Source: Cryptomeria japonica (lineage: Eukaryota > Streptophyta > Pinopsida > Cupressales > Cupressaceae). From it: a stretch of 64,000 nucleotides of DNA. Within the stretch, counting starts at the first letter, position 1. Each line of letters opens with the position of its first letter. Position numbers and translations under genes: made by a program. The notes beneath the pieces were generated by a model. That model was given only the letters and a program-made list of their open reading frames with translations. It was not told the DNA's origin and ran no database searches. Shown piece by piece: positions 10,262-21,000 of this stretch. The stretch covers positions 143,816,476 through 143,880,475 of the forward strand of contig NC_081413.1 of assembly GCF_030272615.1 (NCBI RefSeq), in the 5' to 3' direction.

Positions 10262-11102
10262 CAGCAAGTTCAGACCTGGGGTTTACATCCCAGACCAAAA
10301 TCACTCTTCCAGACCAATTCCCAAATTCGCAAGTTTCAAAATGATCAAAGATGCTATCAATTAGGTTTCCATCTCCTTATAACTCCTTTCCCTTTGCAAG
10401 TCGAACACTAAAGAATAAAAAAGCTTGCGCTTTATAATTAAAGTGACACTTTCCCAATTACGACGTCAAACTATAGAAAAATATCACTTTATTGGGAAAA
10501 AATAGCTTCAAGCATCCAAAAAGACTCTGGGAGGTGAGAATCATGTAGCAAAGTTCAAGACCTTTCCAACGAGCTATAACTTATAGGCATATCAAACCAG
10601 ATGAAGCGAAAAACCCCTTATTACTCCGAAATTGCTATATACATAGCTTTATTTTAATTTATTTAATCGCTAACTTAGGAAATATTTAAATATATTAAAA
10701 TATTTACATAGATCCAATAATAGCCCAAAATAACCAACCAAACATGAATCTGACTTTGTCACCTATCTGTGGTTGATGCCGGACAAGATGGGCCAACTGG
10801 TAGTCCCATCCCTAAAATCTAGGGATGCTCCTAGAAACTAGGAAACACACCCAATCTTCCTGAAACTGAAACCATGGTATGGTCCCGTGGAACCTCAAAT
10901 ATGGAAATTGCCACAACCTCCTAAAAAGTAGGGAATCTCCCTAAAATCAAGGAACTGCTCCCAACATCCCACACCCTGAAACACCAACTCCGGATATTGA
11001 ATACCCTGTGTGAGTCTCTATCCACCACTGCCAGCCTACGAGACCCCCATAATAGGCTAACTCACATGTCTCTACTAGACAAACTAAAGAGGGGACATGA
11101 TA
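10262..11102 (-). repeat. G1 5' LTR, start side
   Basis: This is the rest of the G1 LTR. On the minus strand it begins TATCATGTCCCC at 11102, a decayed TGTAATGTCCCC, and has TCTCGTAGGCT where other gypsy LTRs of the window have GACCCGTAGGCTA. It also holds the CCTAAAATCTAGGG-type short palindromes of the other gypsy LTRs. No gene is seen. Confidence 0.6.
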
Positions 11103-13219
11103 GATGATGTGAATATTCTAGGTTGTGTGTTAAGCATATGTGGCTTTATGAGTACCGCTAGGTCCCAGATCAAGTAACGGATTATGGTAATTGCTTGCAA
11201 GTCCGAGAATTTGTGGCAGCTAAGAACCTCTTGCTAGACATTGATTCGACTCAAGACCCAATCACAGATTTTGAGGCAGTTATCGAATCTCCAAGGAGGT
11301 ATACCGATTACTGGCTATCCCAACAAATCGAGAGAGTGACCCATGAAGGGACCCAATTTACATACAATCTAATGGGTAGTCTCGATTCCCAGTCTTCGGA
11401 GGATGAAGGAACCTCAAGCGCGCCAAAGGAAGAGGTTGAGAAACCTGAAAAAAAGAGGAAGGCAAGAGTCAATAGAGGGACTCAAACATCAAAAAGAACA
11501 AGGAGAGAAAAGATCCCCATCAGGAGGCCGAAGGTTAGTTCATCATCTAGGGACCCCAGTTCGGAGGATGATGTGGTTGAACTTAACTACATACCCGCTC
11601 CGCCTTCACAGAGTGATATTGATGCATTCGAGGCAAATAATCCTCAGACACAAAGTAAGCAAGAAGCAGAGGTAAGGGTCGTTGCCTCCGATGAACTTGG
11701 AAATCAGGCTGAAGGGGGAGAGATTGCACCTAATCAAGAGACTGGTAAGCATGAGCTCACACAGGGAAGTAGGCATGAATTGCGATTGAATAGCGGCGGC
11801 AAGGATGACACCATTGTTGAGGGAGAACAATGGGGGGATGAGACTAAGGAACCCGACAAAACTAAAGAGCAACCATCACAGGAGGATACCCGACAATTGT
11901 TCAGCGAGGTAGGAGAGAACCCAGCCACGAGTAAGGGATTGGATACTGCATTTGTTCCTTCTATGACCGATCAATTGCAGGTAGGCAGTTAGCCAGCTAA
12001 AGCCTCCAAAGAACAGAGTGGGAATCTGGCAATTATATCTAGACAGACCATCCCTCAGGACTGGCTAATTGCTCGTGCGCAGCGAAAGGCAACCGTCAAG
12101 CCACCTATTAACCCGAAGGATATCTTCCCTCAAATAGGATAAATAAAATCCAAAGGTAAGAAAAAGCCCAGGACGTACTCCAGGATCACTAAGGATAAGC
12201 AAAGGAACTGCACAATTCATATTGCCACCCCACCTACAGATAAGCCAGCAGATAAGTTTGCATTAGCTGATTACAGTGTTGTGACCATCCCAATAGGGCG
12301 AGCCACCAAAGAGCAGGAGAGGGAAGAGTTCAGAGATTCCGTGCAGAATATGCTCAGACAGCTCGACGAAATGACCGCTGAGAGAGATGTGTATCACGCT
12401 TGTGCTGAGCAAGCTGAAGGGTACATAGATCACCTGCTGAGGCCGCTGCAGCATGTCGCTAAATCCCATGTTCCCCCATTGGTATTAACACAAAGGACCA
12501 CAGCTGAATTTGATGGAGTGCGTGATACCGCCAAGGCTGTCAGGGAATGGATTCAAGGCATTAAGCAAAAAGGAGAGAAAATCTTCAAAGATGTGTGAGA
12601 AATGGCTCTCCATAGGGAATCCACTCTTATCAAAATGTGTAAGCTGAGGAAAGAATGTTATAACGCTCATGAGGCGATTGCCAAGGCATTACCCCTCATA
12701 ACGGCTCTATTTTGGAACTGCACTCAAATCCCCACACTTGATATTATCCGACATCCCTATCATGTCAATACCTTCAAAGACTGGTATTGGATTCTCAGCA
12801 TGAAGAACGACATGAAGGATAATATCAACAAAATGCAAGATAAGTGCGATGACGCTTTGTCAAACGTGAAGGATCTTGGTGAAAAGATCCTTAGATCAAT
12901 GGTCCCTGGCTGGAAAAGTGGTATGATAGATAATGAGGTGCAACCATAGTGGGACGACAGGCTGAAAACCAAAGTCACCTACTCCATGGAGGACCTGGAA
13001 TTTGCTAGTGGGCTACAGGCAGATATATTGTGTTTTGAGAATCATAGATCATACTGGAGAGAAGAGCTGGAGAATGTAGATAGCCTCCTAGAGGGTATTC
13101 AGTATAAAATGTTTAATCCTCCTATGCCACCAACAACCAAACTGTTCGAGTTGTGCCTAAGATTCCAGGACTACGTTCGGGTAGAGCGTGCAACAGATCG
13201 GGATATCTGGGGAGAATAA
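11103..13219 (+). pseudogene. HL-2 protein frame (homologue of the HL-1 protein)
   Basis: This is the C-terminal two thirds of a homologue of the HL-1 protein; function unknown. One frame is kept through 2.1 kb without a frameshift, but with stops at 11159-11161, 11990-11992, 12140-12142, 12596-12598 and 12947-12949 before the terminal TAA at 13217. Alignment by eye to HL-1: shared V-DQV near 11162, then LLLD, then YNLMGSLDSQS against YQLMGNLDSHS. The basic stretches PEKKRKARVNRGTQ and SKRTRREK match the HL-1 basic patches. A coiled coil (QNMLRQLDEMTAERDVY) lies near 12340 at the equivalent place. Decay by substitutions alone is what long methylation of an old copy would give (inference). Confidence 0.75.
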
Positions 13220-13511
13220 TTATGCGACGAGGTCGAATTTGTGAAAATAGAGTCTACCTCGGGGAAGGGAAAAGTGCTTTCTGAAAAAGTTTATTTTTTT
13301 TAAAAATCTAAAGTACACTTTTCAGACATAAAGTTCTTTCCTAACTACCAAAGCTATTGTAAATTTTGAGCTCCGTGCATGTGCACTTTTTGGAGCAGCT
13401 TTATTTGGTAGTTATTGATTCCCCTTTTCGTTGTTGTTGATATTTTGCCTCCCATTTATGGGTATGGGCAGTTTTAATTAGAGGATGAATCTGGCCCACT
13501 TGTCTAAGTTT
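13220..13511 (+). other. HL-2 spacer
   Basis: Noncoding stretch between the frame and the promoter; no repeat or gene recognised. Confidence 0.4.
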
Positions 13512-13550
13512 AATCTTAGCCATTAATTCATTTTGAGAACTCTATATAAA
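13512..13550 (+). promoter_or_regulatory. HL-2 promoter box and TATA
   Basis: AATCTTAGCCATTAAT (13512-13527) precedes TATATAAA (13543-13550). The same box precedes the TATA of HL-3, HL-4 and HL-6, on both strands, so it is a conserved part of the family's promoter. Confidence 0.6.
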
Positions 13551-14712
13551 GGAGTTAGTTTCTCCTTTATTTCAGGCAGAAAGTTAAGGATTGTTGCAAA
13601 AACTCTGGCAAAATGTATACATATTTTAACGGATGTTAAAGCTGTCTTTTTTACTGTGAGTGCATGGTCCTCTTCTCCATCTATTTTATATTTCTGCGAC
13701 TGTATTTACTTTTTAGACAGTTTGTTTATGCATGTATTTGATGGAAATCTTGGTTCATACCATTTGGAAATAGTTGATTATTATTCCCTCTGCATGGTTA
13801 GTCTGTGAGCCCAATTTTGTGCTAGTTCAGTTGTTAGATTTGAATGAGTGGGTGTAAGAGTCCAGCATTTGTATTTAGCAGCTTGAAAATTCAAAATTCC
13901 TAGATGATTGCATTGGTTTTTACCTAGTTGTGCTAATCAGCTGGCAAAGTAGTTTCTGGTTATTTTAAGATTTCCATCTTTGCGTTCAAATATGTTGTCT
14001 TAGTTAAGTTAGCTAGTTGTTCTTATTTACTCTTTATCCTTATTCCCCCCTTTTTCCCTTTTTTATTAAAAACAAAACCCGCAAGTCAAGCTGAAGTAGC
14101 ATCAATTAAAAGCAAATAAGATGAAATAGGACTGTAAGATTTTAGGGAACCTATGCGAAACCAATTTCGTCTCACCGTAAGTCCCCTTTGTGTTTCCAGC
14201 AAAACACATCAACTGCTAAGCTATCCTCCAGTCAAGACCTAACAACCGAAACCTTGAGGTCATCCCCATTGATCAATTTAAAACAGCATTAGGGATCTCC
14301 TTATCTCAAGAGAGGATAGGATTTTTAGTATTCTATTCTGTGTTGGCTGGATGAAGTCGTAGTTTTGCGACTTTAGACACGTCAACACTAACCATGCACA
14401 GTGCCCTACAATTAGTGGGCCACCAATGGTATGAACCAGAAATGCATCAAATACCCCCCCACATTTTGTCATTAAAATCAATGAACTCTAAAATTAATTA
14501 GCTGAAGCAAACCATGCAAACAAAAGAAAACAAACACCATATTTCAATGTTCATATATTTGCTTTAGTTGCCATTACAACAATTTCTACAGCATTTCTAC
14601 TCTATTCCTAACTACTAAATTCTAACCTTCTACAAAAACTCTAACTATCTAACTGGAATCTAATGATCTAACTGCCTAAAAATCTAACCCTTTACAAAAG
14701 CAAGGCCTCTGC

Positions 14713-14751
14713 CTTTTATAGATTTTACAATTCAAACCGTTGGCCAAGATT
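14713..14751 (-). promoter_or_regulatory. HL-3 promoter box and TATA
   Basis: Minus strand: AATCTTGGCCAACGG, about 15 bp of spacer, then TATAAAAG. Same arrangement as HL-2, HL-4 and HL-6. Confidence 0.6.
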
Positions 14752-15479
14752 GACTGCATCCAAGGGCCCTAATCTGCCTTCTAGAAGCTGGCAGCCTTAA
14801 CCCATGCCAACTCAATTCTTAGTTATCCACCCAACCACTATCCAACTACCTACCACTATTTGGCTTTAATTTAGTCAATTTGGCAGTTAGACATAACTGT
14901 CCACAACTGACCTGTTTCCCCTTTGTTTCAAAATATCTTGAATGGGACCCACAGGCAGTTCTTTTACAATAAACAATTTCAATTTTTAGAAACTAAACTG
15001 CTCGAATTAAATGCAGCAATGTATCCTTCTGAGAATACAAATTTTGAGCATTCTATGTGTTCTTCGTCTTCAATCTTGGTGATGGACTTCAACTTTGTGG
15101 TTCGATGGCGCGCTTCCTCGTGCTTCGTCTTTATCCTTCTGAGGTGCACTCTTCATTGGCAGCGCTTGGGGCTTTGATCACGATCAGCTCTTCACTTTGC
15201 GTTTTAGGTTGACTCCTTAGCCTCTCTCAACATCACCGATCTGCAAACAATGAATTCCAATTTAATAATCACCTTGAAAATTAAATAAATGAAATTAACA
15301 ATCATATTAAATTCTATTTAGGTAATGTCGAGCCTCTAGTTGGCGAAGGAGAAAGACGCTCAAACGTCTCCTCTCTGACAGTGAAATTCGACCATTAACT
15401 TTATATCTTTGCACTTATTTTGCGACCAAGGGGAGAAATTCGGCCTTGAGAGGCACTTTGCAAGTTTATTTCTAAAGCG

Positions 15480-16990
15480 CCTTCCCCGTATTTCACATTT
15501 CATCGATTCCCTAAAGGGCTTGGGTTTACTTCAGCGGAAATGGAGATGATTTTGCTTTATACCATGGAGCTCGCACACTTACTAAAAACCCCGAATTTCC
15601 ACCTTTGGCCTCTTGGTCTTAATTACTTCCCTCTTGGTTAGAACGCCCCTTTTGTTGATTTTAGGCTCTTGAGCCAAAGTGAGAGATTTTAGCTATGTAA
15701 AAAAAAACTCCACTTGAATTTCGGCCATTTCACCCAAAATGTGAGATATCAATTCTGAAAACAAATGTCTTCTTTCCTTACAAAAAATCCGGTCACTTTA
15801 TTTAAATGTGCGACTTTATTTTCTTCATTATTTTCGGCCAAAAAGACCCTTTTGGAGTTTTCAGCCTAACTAGCTAAAGTGCATGATTGGTCCTCTCTTG
15901 TTTCATTTTCAGCTGACAAGGTCGTTTGGCGAATTTAGACGTTTTCTTTCCATTTTCAGACTATAGGCCTAATTTGTGATTTGAACTCATTTATTTTCAG
16001 CTTTTTAGCTTGAAATGTGCGGCTTAGGGCTCTACGGGTTTTTGGGCCTGTTAGAGGATATCGGGTGTGACTTGGTTTGTGCTTTTCGGCTTACAAGCCG
16101 ATTTTGGGAGTTTTGGCTTGCAAAACATCGAACGTCTGCTGGATGAATTTCGGGGTTTGGATGGTTTTGAAAGATGATTCCCTTTTGGCTTCAAACGCCC
16201 ATCCTTCAAATTTCAGCCATTTTTAGCATTTTGCGCGATTTTGTTTTCCCTCTTTGCACTGTGAAATCCGAAAAAAAGAATGCCGAGTTTATTTACTATG
16301 GGATTGCAGGGGCGATATGAAGGCATCCGAAAATGTCTCCCTCACTTCGCACTTAGCCCGAATGACCTTGCACGACACCCATGGGGAACTTTTCGGCCTT
16401 TTGAGGGGTTCTGAGAGAAATGGAAGGTGAACTTCAGGCATTCTGCGAATATTGTGCGATTTTACTTTCTTAAGTTTTTGGCTGAATGGGGAAGATGGCG
16501 CAACTTTGCATTGCGTTAGAAACTTCAGCCCTTTGAACGAAATGGGAGAACACTCACCTAACTTAGGGTTTTCATTTTAAAAATGGCGATTTTCGCTTTT
16601 GGGCCCACTGGGCCATTTTGTTTTAATGATTTCGGGTTAGATAGGAACTTTGAAAGCCAACTTTGAGTTCTCATTTTAGCCTTCTAGGCCGATTTTAGCT
16701 TCTAATGACTTTGCACTTTGGGTAAAAAGACCGGTTTTGAATTTTTGTTTCAAATTTTGGCCCAGAAGGTCGATTTTTGAGACCTTTCCTTCTCTTCGAC
16801 CCTTTAGGCCGATTTAAGAGTTTTTGACCTTTGAATTTTGGTCTTAGAAGCCGGTTGGAGAGTTTTGTCTAATATTTCTGGCTTTTAGGCCGATTTTGGA
16901 TGAAATTCACGATTTTGGCTTCTATGGAACTCGGGGTTGATGGGGCTTTTGCACGATTGAACTAAGTTCGACGTTTTTCTTCTCCTTCCA
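15480..16990. repeat. Degenerate GGCCGATTTT repeat field
   Basis: Within the U3 of HL-3, variants of TTTTAGGCCGATTTT recur at irregular 30-60-bp spacing, for example near 16078, 16686, 16767, 16805, 16845 and 16883, with sparser 'TTCGGCC' forms back to about 15480. It occupies the place that the 82-bp repeat holds in HL-1 and the hairpin array holds in HL-4 and HL-5. Confidence 0.55.
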
Positions 16991-17056
16991 CCAAGGGTAA
17001 GCAAAATGGGGTTCCCTGTCAAAAGGACAGGGATATGGTGTGTATAACGCACAACA

Positions 17057-17806
17057 AAGCCCTCACTTCTACCAAAACTCAATCAAACGAACAAAATGTT
17101 TTAATTGTGACATATATAATACCGATGGTCATATCTTTCGTCAAATTTACCCGAGACTTGCACCTAGCCTCACCCCTTGGGTATGCTACATCCACACTTG
17201 GATGTGTGACAATTAACCCAATTCAACATTTGTACATTTAAAGCACACAATATGCACTTGACGATTTGAGCAAATAGATCTCTATTATGGAAGCCCTGAT
17301 GATTTATCACTTGAACTCATCCCATTTGACCTGGGTGTATGTGATTTGTTAATTACAAAATCTTTTCACAATTCACAATAGAAATAACATAAAAGCCAAC
17401 TTGTCATCACATTCTTATTGAGAAATCTTGTTAGCTATAGATAGTATAAAGGAGTAAAAAACAAAAAAATAAAAATGTTTACCAATAGAAATTTGAAAAT
17501 CTAATAGCTGCAGCATCTATGTATCAGTCAATCTAACTAAATAAATTCTCCTAATCTTATGGTAGTAGCTGATTTCTTTAAGAAAAAGACATATCAAGTC
17601 ACAAAGATACTTGCATCATAGAGTAGCTTTTCTGACAATGAGATGGTGATATATATCAGTATCATTACTAATTTACTACTATAAACCTACATCTATATCT
17701 TGTCCTCTCCTTAATGTCCAAGATATCTGTGAACTTGAAAAAACAGAAAACACACTACATGCACATTATGCTATTTATTAAGGCAAATAACCATAAAGAA
17801 AATTAC
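17057..17806. other. AT-rich host-like sequence left of the PHYLLO exon
   Basis: No LTR, repeat or coding frame recognised. For a minus-strand gene this would be the intron downstream of the exon at 17807-17965. Confidence 0.4.
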
Positions 17807-17965
17807 CGGTGTGCAAGGCACAGTTTGCTTATCGAGACATCATGTGGTGTTGAGAAGAAATTTCTAAATACTGTTCTGGGTGCTGTATCTGCAATTGGAA
17901 GAAGACTAAAAATTCCACCTCCATGATTGTTTGTGACTACAACAGTTATAGGAGGTCGTCCTATC
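17807..17965 (-). CDS. PHYLLO: Exon of PHYLLO-like protein (MenD domain, ThDP-binding part)
   Basis: Minus strand, 159 bp, open throughout. The peptide contains VVVTNNHGGGIFSLLPIAD and later STPHDVSISKLCLAH. NN-GG-IFSLLP is the hallmark of MenD (SEPHCHC synthase), where this stretch helps bind thiamine diphosphate; in plants the domain is part of the plastid protein PHYLLO, which acts in phylloquinone (vitamin K1) synthesis (family knowledge). Splice signals fit: TATATGTTTTGTAG before the exon and G|GTAATTTT after it, with 53 codons' worth of sequence (phase preserved). No neighbouring exon is recognised within the window, so introns would exceed several kb, as in conifer genes. An isolated gene fragment or pseudogene is the alternative. 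Confidence 0.65.
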
Positions 17966-18623
17966 CTACAAAACATATAGGCAATAAGATCCAACAATCA
18001 GTTAAATAATTAAAACTGACTGGAGAATTCAGTGCACTTTAGAAAAAGGAACCAAGATAATTCTAAAGAATATTAGAAATATTTTATCTACAATGTTTTT
18101 CATTAAATCACATATATTATGTTAAATGCAGAATAATTCTATACCCAAGATTAATAGTCGTGAAGTTGCACACTAAGTTACCACGATATATATAGGGACA
18201 ACGGTTTGTCACAGACCCAAGGCTGAAATATGTCATGGACGCATTTGAGTGTGGATGTTTATAAAGAAAAAAGGAAAATATGCAATTTTATTCTTTTTTT
18301 TTTCAGAAATAAATAATAAAAATCGTGATATACAACTTAAAATAATATTGGATGTATTAATTATGTCTGATTGATGGACAATAATATGCTAGTGTCAACA
18401 TGTCGATATTGATGCCACATCTTCAGCAGATCATAGTAACATATTGGTGAATAGTTCTGCCCTCCCTTGTACTAAAAGCTTTCCAGAGAGACAAAATTGA
18501 TATTCAAATATCTTGGTGGGGGGTATATTTGGATTTACAAAGGGTATGTGAGATATTCAAGTTCATATAGTCAAGTGAAATCCCATTTATGCGGCATGCC
18601 TAGGAAAGGCATCAAAGCTTTGT
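17966..18623. other. AT-rich host-like sequence right of the PHYLLO exon
   Basis: No gene, LTR terminus or repeat recognised. It would be the upstream intron if the PHYLLO exon belongs to an active gene. Confidence 0.4.
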
Positions 18624-19466
18624 GATGTCCCCAAACTGAACCTCATCACATATCGTTGATTTTGAGAAAGCTCCTTGTATTATCTTTATAATAAAGTGAT
18701 GCAATTGAAACCAAATGATTTGATGACAATTTGATGAGGAATCTGAAGCAATTAGAAATGCATATGTTAATAAAGAAAGTACACAAAATGGTTAAGAAAG
18801 CAAACCAATCATATTATCTTTATAATAAAAACTCCAAACCCTAGGTCGTCACTTTTAGGGTTTCCATATTTTCAACTTATTATTTTTAATAAAATCTATG
18901 CATTTCTTTAAAAATTGACCCCTTAGGCATTATATTTTACTATTATAATGTTTTCCCCTTTTTATTACAACATTTTATGCCTCAAACACCTAGGAAAAAG
19001 GGGGCCAACTTATTATAAGTTATTTTATTATAAAGTGATTATAATATCACTTTAATATAATTTATTTAAATCCATTACTTAGGAAAATATTTCCTTATTT
19101 ATTCATAAAATGCAATCTGGGACTCGGATCTGAATTTCGTCTGAAGCACTGTGGTCACCGATGCCACCTAAGTCTTGTAGGCTAACTGGCAGTTCCCCCT
19201 ACAAAATAGGAATTTGCTCTAAAAAATAGGAACCTCACTCCAAACTTCGAAAACTACTCAAAAGGCTCTTGCTCTACTCCGTGGTCATCCAGTCAACTAC
19301 TAGTTCTCCCTAAAAAATAAGAGACTTCCCTAAAAAGTAGGAACTGTCGTGTAAATTCTCAAAATAGCTCACAGAGCCCCTGCAAAGCTCTATGCCCCTT
19401 AGAATGAGTCCCCTAACCATCTGGTTGATCTACGATAACTCGAGTGATAGGTCAAACCTTTGCTCA
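18624..19466. repeat. Gypsy LTR remnant
   Basis: Starts near TGTGATGTCCCC. The later part resembles the G1 LTR at 10620-11050: same order of AT-rich block, GATGCC, TAGGCTAACTGGCAGTTCC and CTAAAAA-TAGG palindromes. It has no clean second end and no coding frame. Confidence 0.45.
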
Positions 19467-21000
19467 TGTAATGTCCCCTTCTCAGCAGTGATCAGTTCAG
19501 TTAGCCGTTAGCCTATCCCAGAGATCCGTAGGCTAGTCGGGAGCAGTAATTAGGGTTTCCTATTTTCTAGGAGGATGCTTTGGCAGTTTTGGTGGCTTGC
19601 ATGTTGGAGTTTTATAGTTTTGATTCTGGATTCCTTTTGGGTTTTCAGAAAGCTTTGCAATGATGGTACATGCATAGCAATCAGTGGAGTCTGGTACACT
19701 TACTATTTTTAGTAAGTGGGGGCGAGGACAACTTATTTTTATGGATTTTTCTAGGTTTTCAGAGAGCTGCGCGATGGTGTGACATGCAACTAGATCTGAA
19801 GACTTTTCTGGACTTACTATTTTTAGTAAGTTGGGACGGCTGCTCAGAATGTGGTTAAAATGCATTTGGACACTTACTATTTTTAGCAGTGCTATTATTG
19901 GCAGGTTTCAGTGGTCCAGTTCAGAGGCTATTTCTAGCAATGCAGCTTCCAGTACTTTTGGCCTTCCATTCACTATGGCAGTTGTTCAGCACATGGGAAA
20001 AAAGTATTTTTAATAAATTTTAATGGCCCCCTTGGTCTAGTCATGTGGTGTATTTCTAGTTATGACTTAAGGGGATGACTTGAGGTGATAAAGTATTATT
20101 TTAAGTCATAAGTTAGTTTTGTGATATATTTCACTTATTCATCTTGGATGCCCATTATATTTTATTGACATTTTTATAAAGTATATTTGCTACCTTATGA
20201 AGGTCGACTTGGGAAGAAAGGGGAAATGAAATGCAAATTTCAAATTAATGCTAAATGATCTTGCATTTGGGTTTGGTGTCCATTTGGGGGGAATGTGAAT
20301 TTGAATTTGGAGGCACCAAGGTTATAAATAACAGTGTTGGGCTCTTGTTTTGGCATCCATGAATATTTTATAAAGAAGTTCTACCGAATTTGTGCTAGAC
20401 TTGTGCTTCGAAGTTGAGAGCTTCCTAGCCTTGTGTCAGTTTTGTGCTTAAGAGATAGCATCTAGCTGATTGGAGAGACTTTCTCATTCAAAGGGATAGA
20501 TTGAGCTATTTGGATATAGATTTCATTGATGCATTTTCAGTTTTATGAGTTTGGAGTGTTTTCATGTTGTTGGTTGGTTCATGGTTGTAGCAGTTAATCA
20601 TTCATATATCACCGCCTGATTTTCCGATCGTTCTAGGTAATGGCTCATTGGATTCCTATGTGCTAGGCGCCCCTTCTTGTTGAGTTTCGTATATTTTGTG
20701 GAGAACCTGATTTTTAAAACAGATCACCCCTCTCCAGGCAGGCCGTACCAAGCTGCAAAAACATTGGGAAGTGTGCCTAAATATTGAAGACTGTTTGGCA
20801 TAGTTAGTTGTTTGGTACTTGGTCGCCCCTTTCCTAACTCCCATTCGCCATGATTTGGAGCCATTCAGAGGTGTTTTGACGGAGATATGGACTTAACAGT
20901 GCTGCTGGTTTGGTTTTTGGTGATGCTGATAGGCTATATCAGATTTGGTAAATAGTTCATTTTGGCTTGTGTTTTTTAGTTTCATGTTTTGTAGCTTCTT
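19467..21000 (+). repeat. Gypsy-type LTR A (3' end unresolved)
   Basis: Begins TGTAATGTCCCCTTCTC and carries three CTATTTTTAG palindromes (19702-19711, 19817-19826, 19877-19886) and a TATA box (TATAAATA, 20322). It runs without a clear ACA end into LTR B near 21000. It may be a chimaera of two related LTRs. No gene is seen. Confidence 0.55.

Larger units (their letters stand above)
1049..11102 (-). mobile_element. Gypsy G1 (Ty3/gypsy), 3' truncated and interrupted by HL-1
   Basis: Minus-strand element. Its 5' LTR occupies 3485-4072 plus 10262-11102, with HL-1 between the two parts. A tRNA-iMet-type primer site follows at 3472-3483, then a gag remnant and RT/RNase H. The end is lost at 1048, where HL-5 begins, so integrase and the 3' LTR are missing from the window. 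The LTR start at 11102 reads as a decayed TGTAATGTCCCC. It abuts the reading frame of HL-2, so G1 inserted into HL-2 before HL-1 inserted into G1. Confidence 0.75.
11103..14387 (+). mobile_element. HL-2: 5'-truncated unit with a second copy of the frame
   Basis: The unit starts abruptly inside the reading frame at the G1 LTR boundary and ends GACACGTCAACA at 14387, like HL-1. After the frame (13219) it shows the same order: about 300 bp of spacer, a promoter box, TATA at 13543, then about 840 bp to the end. G1 therefore inserted into HL-2, and its 5' half would lie left of the window. Confidence 0.7.
14388..17056 (-). mobile_element. HL-3: truncated LTR-like unit, no frame
   Basis: On the minus strand it starts at 17056 with TGTTGTGCGTTATACACACC and has the family's terminal hairpin at 17013-17033. 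Its TATA (TCTATAAAAGG) lies at 14713-14720 after the box AATCTTGGCCAACGG. Only about 330 bp follow the TATA before HL-2 begins, so the R/U5 end was cut off. No long frame is present on either strand. Confidence 0.6.
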
